Position numbers and translations under genes: made by a program
Origin: Panorpa germanica
Lineage: Eukaryota > Arthropoda > Insecta > Mecoptera > Panorpidae
Direction of reading: 5' to 3'
NCBI GenBank assembly: GCA_963678705.1
Contig: OY783207.1
Span: 9,936,001 to 10,000,000, forward strand
Length of the DNA stretch: 64,000 nt
Shown here: piece after piece, positions 11,735-23,700 of the stretch
How positions within the stretch are numbered: the stretch's first letter is position 1
Layout: each line of letters starts with the position of its first letter
The notes under the pieces: model-generated
The model's database searches: none
What the model was told of the DNA's origin: nothing
What the model saw: the letters and a program-made list of their open reading frames with translations, nothing else

Positions 11735-14700
11735 ATGGATGTCAACGCTGATAATAAACAGAACGAGGCACGTCGCAATAGTCTCATATTCTTCGTAAAT
11801 GGAAAAAAGGTATGTAATATTCAATAAGCATTAAAATTATTTAATATGGACGGTACAGTTGCCAAGAACCGTGATGCTTAGCCGCAGATTGCACCCGCGT
11901 TCAAATTGTGATTGTGGTGGTATGAAAATGAGGGTAACATCCGTTGACATTGCATCCCTGGTGCCATCGGCGAACAGTGTTCGGTTCATCCTTATACTTT
12001 TATTGGTTATTTGGTTAATGATCATTTTTTAGGATAAAGGTAATGTAGAAGCTAGACTAGCGATCAATTTTAAGAGGAATGGATTTCTAATTTGATATAA
12101 AAGCGTAGTAATCTGGAATAACTCTCTCTTGTAAGTTTGCCATGTTATAAGAAAAGATGCGTTAAGAATGCTATAGAATATTACAATTTTTTATTTGCCT
12201 TGACTTTTATTCGTCATAGCCACCACCTTTTATACATATTTCATATTTATTAATCTATTTTACAAATTTCTAAATATTTAACGAATTCACTAATTAATTT
12301 TGAATCACTTAACAAAAATTTAGTATTCACAGGAAAAGTTTTAATCACATCTAATATTTCACTGTTGAATTTTGATCTTTCTAAACTATAATTTATGCAT
12401 TCAAATATAATATGATCCAAAGTTCCTTCCTTCACGACATTGACATATATCTATTACAATTTAATAAATAAACTTTTAATTGGAAAGATAAAGTTTTTTC
12501 TAAATTCTATATACATACGAGTATATAAGTCTTATATAAGTCGAAAATAGGCCGAAGATAAATAAAGTAAACATGTATCATGTGAATTTATGTATGCATA
12601 TTGATTTATTTTAGATGTTAACAACTCAATTTATTTATTTACTACGATTTATTTTAGGTATTTACTGCGTGATTACGAATTTACGCATTTTAAGTTTTTG
12701 AAACATGTTTCGGGGCACAATGAATCGATTAAAGTAACTTCTATTTTGCATATTTTACAGAAAATATATATTTGTGCATGTTTGTCTCGGTTTTACTTAT
12801 TTTTGTTGTATATTTTAATTTGTTTTATTTAGATATCTAAAAATAAGTGCATATTACATGCACATTTTCAATTTTCAATGCTCGGTTAATGTTTTTGAAA
12901 ATTGCCTATTTTGTAGATTATTTCTAAACTTTTGGCGTTATCTTCGGCGACTAATTTTGAAAAAACGCTTCTTTTAGTCCATTAAAGATAGGAAGAACAG
13001 ATTGAAACTTTGTATATGTATTTTGCTATTGATTGTGAAAATCTTTCTTAATTTTGAAATAATAAAATGAAAAAAGATGCATTCAAGTCAAAATTAGGCG
13101 GCTGGGTGATTAATTAATAAAAAAATATATTGCAATTACAAAAATCGGTTCTAGTGGTGCTAGAACGGTCTTGTTTATAGGGCTGTTTAAGCCCCATTCT
13201 CACTCACAGAGTTTTAGTGTTCATTTAAGGTTTTAACCTAAAATGTAAGTTTCAGTTTGTGAAATATAAAAAAATAAAATTAATTATATTAAATACAATA
13301 ATTTATATTAAATAAAGATAGTAATTATTACAAAATAATGTATATTGCTGTCACATGAAGCAAGATGTCTCAAGTTCAAAATATATTTAAGGTTAAAACC
13401 TTATTATCTAAAAAAACGGAGAAACCAGGCCCGGATTTGAGAGAGAGCAGGCGGGGTTCAGGAAAGAGGAGCACTCACAATAGAGATAAAAGCAATACAC
13501 GTTTAAAAGACTAGACGGAAAAAAATTGTTCCTTTTGTACACCTCCAAATTCGGCACTGGAAGCAACCGCTAGTTGTTTATCATTACCAACAAATTAATC
13601 AATAAGAATGTAAAAAGTAATTCATTACATATTTAAAAATCTTTATTAAAACATATGCATCAAAAACTACGTTAAGATATTGCCATTTAAAATCCTTCTC
13701 CAGTTGTAGACCTGCAGGATAATGACAAAAATATGGCAACATTTGTATGAACATGAACCTAACCGCTGAACGTCGGGGTGGAACTTTTTGGAAAACTGAC
13801 TTATTTGTAAATATTATTATACAAACATTCATGCATTTTCCAGTAGTTAATACACAGAAAACTTGTATGGATCGAATGTCATACCGATGCATTCAGTAGG
13901 CTAGAGAGTGAATGATGCTTGATGCTGACCACTGCGTCCTCGGGTTTGATCCTCGAACTTCTAGGTTTGGCTGTTATCAAGTTAAATTGATTATGTATAT
14001 GCATATGCACTTCATATACCCTACAAACAATTTGGCATAGTTTATATTCAGAAGTAAAATGCATAACCCTACTCCATAAAATTAAGCTTTAAAGTTCGAA
14101 ATTCCTTTTCCTGAACGTAACCAAAAATATTCTTGGTCATGTACCTCCTTAAATTAATTAAATTATTTTCCTATCTTTCTGAGTTTTGGTTATCTAATAC
14201 AGCGGTTCTCAAAGTGTGGGGCGCGACCCCTAAGGGGGGCGCAATGAAGGCTCAGGGGGGGCCCAAAGCTTGGTTGAAAAATTAATTAAATTTACTTACA
14301 AAATAATAAAGCAAACTTTTTTTTTTAAAATTACAACAAGTGTATAATTTTTAGTCAACGTCGTAAGAGTGCCGAACATTTTTTTTTGTTTATCAGAAAA
14401 TACAGAAAAAGATGCAAACCTTCTGCAATGGATTGAAAAGGTGAAAAGCTTTGTAATGAAGCTAAGTTTGTACGAGGGCGGTCTGAAAAGTGACTAATCT
14501 TAAAATTATGATTGAAGAAATCGATCTCAAAACTATTCTAACTATGCTTTCTTAAACACTTAGAAATCCTCAAATCTTGTTTGGAAAAATATTTTAATGA
14601 GAACTTGGACGGTTTGGCATGGATTCAAAACCATCAGTTGATGTGTCTTCCTCAACATGAAAGAAAAAGAAAATCTCATTAACCTCCAAGGTGACACTGG

Positions 14701-17700
14701 GCTTAAAATGAAGTTTTAAGAATCTTCTCTCACATCGTTCTGGATTGGTGTACAAAAGGAACATCCAATTTTGAGTGAAAGGGCATTGAAAATACTCACT
14801 CCATTCGCAATACTCACTCCATTCGCAATACTCACTCACTCTTGTGAAACTGGGTTTTCTCCTCTAGCTGCCATGAAGAGTAAATATCGCTCAAGACTGG
14901 ATGTGACCAAGGAACTCAGAGTATAGCGTTATCAGAACTGACACCGCGTTTCAAGAAACTATGCGCAGAAAAAAACAAGCACATCCGTCACACTGAAGCT
15001 CTTTTTATTATTATTGCTTTGAGTTACACATAACAATTATGTATTATAGTAGCTAAAATACCTAAATAAATTGTAATTCTTTGTATAGAATTTGTTGTTT
15101 GAGTACGATTAAACCTATTGCCCCATAAGAGTGAATGTGCAAAACTTAACTAAATAAAAATTGACTGTAAAATGTTAAAATGCGACTCCCTTATAATAAA
15201 TAGTACGCTTACATGTAGGGGGGCCCGGCTTACAGCTGGATTATGCAAGGGGGCTCGAAGTAATAAGTTTGAGAACCGCTGATCTAATATATATGTTATT
15301 TACAAACATAAATGAACCCAGTGACCATGACATTCCATTTTAAAAACAAGTTTGTTGCATGATAGCAGCGCAGCGTAAGATTGAAGTCACGCTATTACGT
15401 AAACAAACCATCATTAAAAATAACATTATATCGACATATACGAGATAGAATCAATCGCATTTATGGTAATATGGAATTCAATTAAAATCTAATGACATAT
15501 TAGATCAGGGATGAGCAACGTTTTTGTGTGGTAATATTATAATTCTTTTTATTTTTTTTCCTTGACTTTTATTTGTCATAGCCACCATCGAACATTTTTT
15601 ATACATCTTTTATAATTTATAATTCAATTTTACAAATTTCTAAATATTTCAATTATTTATTTTATTTTCACTAACTATTTTGAATCACTTAACAAAAATT
15701 TAGTATTAACAGGAAAAGTTTTAATCACATCTAATATTTCACTATTGAATTTTAATCTTTCTAAACTATAATTTATGCACTCAAATATAATATGATCCAA
15801 AGTTCCTTCTTCACCACATTGACATCTATCGTCGGATTTAATGTTAATTTTGTACAGGTGAGCTGGAGTTTTACAATGATTACTTTTGATTCTGATTATA
15901 GTTGATATAATTTTGCGGGACTCATTTCTAAACCATCTTTTTTTACTTAAATTTGGATGTAACATATAATAATCTCTTCCTTTTAACTGACTTATGTTAA
16001 TGAAATCTTGGTTTGTCAAATAGAAGTTTAATTTTTTGATTATATTAAAAATTTCATATGAAGGTAATTTAACTTTCATCTCAATTTCCAAATTTATTGA
16101 TTCCTTTGCCAATTTATCCGCAATTTCGTTTCCTGTTATTCCACAATGTCCTGGTATCCACATAAATTTTATGGTATTATTCCTATTTATTATATTGAAA
16201 TTCATCTCCTTAATTTTGCATGTCAAAATATCATTATTTGATTTGTAATCATTAGAATTTAAATTTTTTAAAACACTTAAAAAATCCGTTATTAATATAA
16301 TTTTATTATTGTTAATATTTTCATTAATTTCCAATGCTAATTTTTCACCAGTATAAGAGCAAACTTTGTTATTTAATTTAAATTTATCATATCTTAAATT
16401 TATTTGTTCATATATAGCAAATCCTGCTTTATTTCTTTCTAAATCAATAGATGCATCTGTATATATTATTTTTGTAAAATTTGTATTAAATTAATGCATT
16501 AGGTTTAAAAAAAATTCATTATTTATCGCATTATTAAATGTTTTTGATAATAATTGTGTGTTATTATATAATATAATTAATATATTAATATGTATTACAA
16601 ATAATAATTACAAATTATAAGCCGGATATAATATTCGTACAATATTTTTTATTAACAAATATAAGAACTGTATATAAAGCAATGTAAGATGTATGAATGT
16701 TCATAATGGCCATAGACTAGTATGGACTTAAGCTCAAGGGTTAAAGTGTACTTGGAATTGCAGTAGTTAGAGCGCAATATCGCTAACGGTAAGAGGTATG
16801 TATTATTTTTTGTAGGGTTGATTTACGTTAATATTGTTAAAAAAGGGGCAATTTGTGTTTTTACGTATTACGTTTTTTATAATGCTTAGGGATAATGGTT
16901 GAATACCCCTGAATCAGATAATATTATTATTAGCGATATTTTTCTCTAAGACTCTCAGTCAAGGAGCTGTAACACGCACTTATACTTCCGGGGATAGTTG
17001 GTATCGAAGTTAAATTAATTACAAATCACGTAATCATAAAGTCTTATCAGACAGTGATGTAGGTCATACATAAGGTTATAAAATCTGTCAACATATGAGA
17101 GTGAGAGAGAGAAAATTGTGGCGAATTAAAATCAATGAGTCTAAATCAACACACGTAAATTTCACAAACCAAATGAATACTAAAAATCTGCCCATACTCA
17201 TAAACGCAAACACAATTCCTCATGCGAATGAAGCAAAATGTCTAGGAATGATGCTTGATGCTAAGTTAATATGGAAAACGCATGTCAAAAAGAAAAAGGA
17301 AGAACTGAACATAAAATACAAGAATATGTATTGGCTAATTGGACGACGCTCTGATCTAAACATTGAAAACAAAGCTGCTCATATATAAACAAGTGCTAAA
17401 GCCAGTGTGGACGTATGGAGTGCAATTTTGAGATTGCACCAAGAAATCGAACATTAAAGAAATACAAACGTTCCAAAATAAAGTTCTGCGAGGAATAGTT
17501 AATCCGCAATGGCGACATACATCGAGACCTGGAGATTAACACAATCGGAGAAGAAATCAAATCTATAGCAGCGAAGCACGAGTTGAGACTTCGTAACCAC
17601 GAAAACATCGCCGTGACGCAAATGTTGCTTGATAGTAATGATGTTCGAAGACTTCGCAGGACTAAACCCTCGGACCTAGTAACCTAATCATGTAGAATTG

Positions 17701-20700
17701 TTTATTGGAGCAATCTCTACTACACCGTGTAATTATTGAAATGTAAGCCACTAGAGTTTATCTATTCTTAGTTATAGTATTATTTATAAAAAAAATTTAT
17801 GAGAGTATGAGATCGACAGTGATAGTACTAAGCATCGGAAATATAGGTACTAACTTAATTATTCAAGACAAAAAAGGTAAATCTCAGAATGGGAGGTAAT
17901 AAGTCGTCTCAAATATCTCGTGTTTTTTAAAAGTAAAAGACTACAAAATCTAATTTTTGTAGAGATCTTACTATGCTCTAAATGACATTAAGAGTTATTA
18001 CTGATTTTGATTTCAAGCATTTTTTCGTATAATCAATCGTTCCCAAGATATAGCGCAGAGAGTAAGAGCCGCACATCTGAGTATATGATAATGCTAACAG
18101 GGGATTTATTTGTAGAGGCAGTGCAACTTGCACAAAAATGTGAAATTTGGTACAGTGAAAGAATTTATTGAATAGATAATTTTTAGATGTGGAGCTGGTT
18201 AAATTTTCTCCTGTTTCCCTAATTTATGGAGGATTCAAAATGCCATCATCATCGTATAAGTGCGATTGCGGTGGATAAGTAGATTTAATGCTTGGTACGG
18301 ATTGGTGCGATATCCAACATTTATATATTTTCATTTATAAGTTGACATTATTTAGACATGAGTGTACACCACATGCACTTTTAGACTAATAACATGCTAG
18401 TCAACAATTTTGTATTTAATTTGAATTGTTTAGAAAATGACAATACGCGTTTTTAATTAATTTTATTTTTTAAGTTTTCTTAGTTTTTTAAGAAAAAATG
18501 TTTTAAATTAAAAATAATAAATTAAGAAAAAAAGCTATACTATATTACAACCTCCAAAATGTGACAGTCTGCCGAAATGCAGTAGAAGTTATATTTAAAG
18601 GAAGTTTAATGTAAGTTTGTCAAAAATAAAAAAATGAAAATAATTTCTATTACTAATTGTTATTAAAAACAGCAATTTATATAATTCTACATTTAATTTT
18701 GACCAACTGCCGAACTGCCAAAACTTATATTTATTATAAGTACTAAAAAAGACGCATGCGCACCAACTAAATTAACTAAACTCAAATTAAAACACGAATG
18801 TGACAAGGAATGCCTATTCTGAAAACCTGAAATCTAGACTAAAATAATAAATAAAAACAGTAAATTAAATATCAAAACAGTGAGTGAGAATAAGGCTTAA
18901 CTCTTTGAAAAGCTCTTGTATCACTTAATAGTTATGTAATAAAGTCAATTAATGATTTATAAATTTCCAGATCATTGAAAAATTCCCGGACCCTGAATGG
19001 ACACTGCTATTTTACTTGAGAAATAATCTTCGTTTATGCGGCACAAAACTTGGTTGTGGTGAAGGAGGTTGCGGAGCTTGCACGGTCATGGTTTCAAAAT
19101 ACAATCGATCAAAGGATCAGATAAGGTACCTTGAAATACATACGAATAGTCTTCTGTACCAAGGTAGAAAATTCTTCTCCATGCTAGTTTGCCACAAGCT
19201 AATTTCAATGTTCATTTTTTATATCTCTTACAAAAATTGTATTACAATGAAAATTTCCCATTTGCTAGCTTACTACAAGCTAATTCAAGGATTATGTTTT
19301 CTACCTGGGTACTAATTATAATAATGTAATCAAATATATGTTCGCAGCCACAAAGCGGTCAATGCCTGTCTAACGCCTGTGTGTGCGATGCATGGTATGT
19401 CTGTAACAACTGTTGAAGGCATCGGAAGTACTCGCAGTCGACTACATCCGGTTCAAGAACGAATAGCATTAGCACATGGCTCCCAATGCGGTTTCTGTAC
19501 GCCTGGAATAGTGATGTCCATGTACGCCCTTCTACGAAATGCTCCAGTTCCTTCTATGGTTGATCTGGAGACAGCATTCCAGGGTAACTTATGCCGTTGT
19601 ACTGGATACAGACCAATAATTGAAGGCTACAAAACTTTTACACAAGAGTTTCAAATGAATGGTGTCTGTCAACTGGGAAGTGAATGTTGTAAAAATAAAA
19701 ATGGAGCCAATGGACTTCGTAAGGAAGATGATGAAAAACTGTTCGAATCGAGTAAGTTTACGCCGCTGGATCCTAGTCAGGAACCAATATTCCCTCCTGA
19801 GTTGAAATTATATGATGATCTTGATAAAGAGCCAATTCAATTTAAAGGCTCAAAAGTTACATGGTTTAGACCTTCTACAATGAAAGAACTTCTTACAATT
19901 AAAAAGGAATTTAATGACGCGAAAATTGTAGTAGGAAACACTGAAGTTGGAGTTGAGGTTAAATTTAAACATTGCGTTTATCCGGTTTTAATTTATCCTA
20001 CACAAGTGTCTGAATTAAACTCAATAGAAGATATTGGCAGCGGATTAAAGTTTGGAGCTTCAACAACACTCAGCGATTTAGAAGATGTGTTGCGAAAAGA
20101 AATCAATACCAAACCTGAATATGAAACCAGAGTATACACTGCTATTGTTGAAATGCTCCAGTATTTTGCTGGTAAGCAAATAAGAAATGCAGCATCAATT
20201 GGAGGAAACATAATGACCGGAAGTCCTATATCTGATCTAATCCCTATATTTACTGCAGCTAAATGTGCATTAGAAGTTGAAAGTCTGGAAAGGGGTCGTC
20301 GGATTGTGCGTATGGGGGAAGGTTTCTTCACATCGTATAGAAACAATATAATCAAAGAAGATGAGGTACTAGTGACTATTACATTACCTAAAACTAACAG
20401 AAACAACTATTTCCTAGCTTTTAAACAAGCAAAACGACGTGATGATGATATTGCTATAGTAAATGCAGCATTTGATGTGGTATTGGAAGATAACTCTGAT
20501 ATTGTAAAAGATATAGCTATAGCGTATGGAGGCATGGCTCCAACTGTTGCCATAGCTACTAAGACTCAGGCAATACTGAAAGGTAAACGTTGGACTGCTG
20601 AAATGTTGGAGCCCGCATATGCCACGTTAATAGATGATTTACCTCTTGCCCCAAGTGCTCCTGGTGGAACTGTTTTGTATCGGCGTTCGTTAACTCTAAG

Positions 20701-23700
20701 TTTATTCTTCAAAGCCTACATACACATTAGCGAAAAACTGCAATCAGTCATTCCTAGTCGTGCACCTATATCAGTAAAAGATAAGAGTGGTGCTCAGCTG
20801 TTCAAACGTGACATTCCTAAAAGTACACAGGTATTTGAAATTATACAACCTGAAAAGTCAACTGTGGATTCAATTGGAAAACCAAAAGTACACGTATCTG
20901 CATTTAAACAAGCTACAGGAGAAGCACTTTATTGTGACGATCTTCCACGAATTGAAGGAGAGTTATATTTAGCGTTAGTTTTCAGTACTAAAGCACACGC
21001 TAAATTGGTTAATATAAATGCTGATGATGCTTTAGCCATGCCTGGAGTTTGTGCATTCTTCAGTGCCCAAGACTTAACAGAAGAGCAAAATAAAATTGGA
21101 CCTATTTTTGCTGATGAAGAGCTTTTTACAAAAGATTTAGTGACAAGTCATGGACAAATTCTCGGGGCAATAGTAGCAGATAATCAATTTAATGCACAAC
21201 GTGCCGCTAGAAAAGTGAAAGTTGATTACGAAGAACTTCACCCTATTATAATCAGTATTGAAGATGCTATAATGCACAACAGCTTCTTCGATGGTTATCC
21301 AAAAAAACTAGAAAAGGGAAATGTACTACAAGCTTTAGGTGAATCAGATCATGTTGTAAGTGGGGTATGCAGACTAGGAGCTCAGGAACACTTCTACCTA
21401 GAAACGCATGCTGCAATAGCTATTCCAAAGGGGGAAGATGATGAATTGGAGTTATATTGCTCTACTCAACACCCTACTGATATTCAGGTTAGTACTTTGA
21501 ATTAGTAAACTAAATATAGTATAAACCCCATCCCCCCCCCTCTAGACCTTTACGGAGGGTTATTTCTTAATTTACTTTTTTACTATTTTTAAACTTCTTC
21601 ATTTATATCTTATTTACCGGAATTATTTTATACAATTACTCTACATTCAAACTATGCCACCTAATTTAAATTTAAGCTGTAAATTAGGAAATCAGTGAAT
21701 ATTAATAACAAAAAAAAATACAATTAAATATAACTATTGATTAACCATATGAGCTAATGAACTCCGCGGTCCGATCTAAGACAGTTTTGCCTTCAATACA
21801 AAGTGTACAAGTGTATCAAAACCATTAATAAGAATCATTATCATAAAACCGGAATCTAATACTAAGCGATGCACATTGGATATGAGAAAATCAAGGTATA
21901 TTACTTACATGAAAAATAAAAACACATTTAAAAAACAACAGATAAATGAAATAATATTTAAACAAAAAAAAAACTTAAAATTACATATAAAAAGAGTTAC
22001 AACAAACAACGTGAATTTATTCGACCTCTCCGAGAGAAGGCCGAAGTGTGGAGAATCTATGGTTTACTTTATAATTAATAATCTACTTTAATCATCTAGT
22101 TTAAAGTATAATATCTACATGTTGAAATAAGATTGTTGTGAATTTTGAAAAAAAAATTGTCCTGATGTTCCCTCGGTTCTTGTTTTTATGCGTTTTTCCA
22201 AGTACACCTTCTTTTGGTTTCTCTTTCATTATTGTATCTGAACTTTTTTGTTTTAGAAACTAGCAGCTCACATTTTAAGTGTCCCAATAAATCGCATTGT
22301 AGCACGAACCAAACGAATAGGTGGCGGATTTGGTGGCAAAGAATCACGTAGTATATTAACAGCACTTCCGGTGGCGTTAGCAGCTTCCCGTCTTGGTAAA
22401 CCCGTACGTTGCATGCTAGACAGAGATGAAGATATGACTATATCTGGAAACAGACATCCATTCTTATGTAAATATAAAGTTGCATTTAGTGTGGATGGTA
22501 AAATTACAGGCTGTGATATACAAATGTACAACAACGCTGGAAATTCTATGGATCTTTCATGTGCTGTAAGAAATAATAAATGAATTGAAATGTATTTAGA
22601 GGAAATATTTGTTGTACACTCATTAATAATATTACAGGTAATGGAACGAGCGATGCACCATTTCGAGAACTCTTATTATATCCCGAACATACGAGCCCAG
22701 GGATGGGTTTGCCGTACTAATCTCCCGTCCAACACAGCATTTCGTGGGTTTGGAGGACCCCAAGGAATGTTTGCAGGAGAACATATTATTCGGGATGTAG
22801 CTCGTGTTCTGAATAAAGACTACATTGAAATAGCCCGTTTGAATTTATACAAGGAAGGAGATGTCACCCATTATAATCAAATTCTTGACAATTGTACGTT
22901 ATTACGATGCTGGGACGAATGTTTACAAAAAGCGAATTTTACGAAGAGACGATCAGAAATTGAAGCATTTAATAAGCAACACAGATGGAGGAAGCGCGGG
23001 ATTAGTGCTGTATCGACGAAGTTTGGAATTGCTTTCACCCCACTTTTCCTGAACCAGGCCGGAGCTTTAGTACATGTTTATTGCGATGGTTCTGTTCTTC
23101 TATCACACGGCGGCATTGAAATGGGACAAGGACTGTACACTAAAATGGTTCAAGTAGCTGCCCAGGTCCTAAACATACCAATGGAATATATACATACCGC
23201 AGAGACATCTACAGATAAAGTACCCAACACTTCATCAACTGCCGCAAGCGTTGGATCAGACTTAAATGGAATGGCAGTACTAAATGCTTGTCAAGAAATA
23301 TCCAATCGATTGGAACCGTACAGAAAACAATTTCCGGAAGAGGGTTGGAAATCGTGGATTTCTAAAGCCTATTTTGATAGAGTAAGTTTATCTTCAACGG
23401 GATTCTACGCCAGTCCTGGAACAAAATATGATTTTGAAACTAACACAGGAACGCCATATAATTATTTCACGTATGGAGCTGCAGTAAGTGAAGTTGAAAT
23501 TGACTGCCTAACAGGGGATCATCTAGTGTTACGAACTGACATTGTAATGGATCTGGGATCTAGCTTGAACCCTGCTATTGATATTGGTCAAATTGAAGGA
23601 GCCTTTATGCAAGGATATGGATTATTTACGTTGGAAGAATTAATCACTTCTCCGGAAGGAGCACTATTATCTAAAGGACCTGGAACTTATAAAATTCCAG

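Noticed and set aside
14474-14520. Possible second transposon end (ACGAGGGCGGTCTGAAAAGT) nested in the hAT relic
   Set aside because: It resembles a mariner terminus, but no partner end or TA-flanked boundary was found.
14594-14839. 81-codon minus-strand frame with EYCEWS repeats
   Set aside because: Antisense to the transposase remnant inside a hAT element; the repeats are translated tandem DNA.
19993-20406. 137-codon antisense frame
   Set aside because: Shadow of the large XDH exon.
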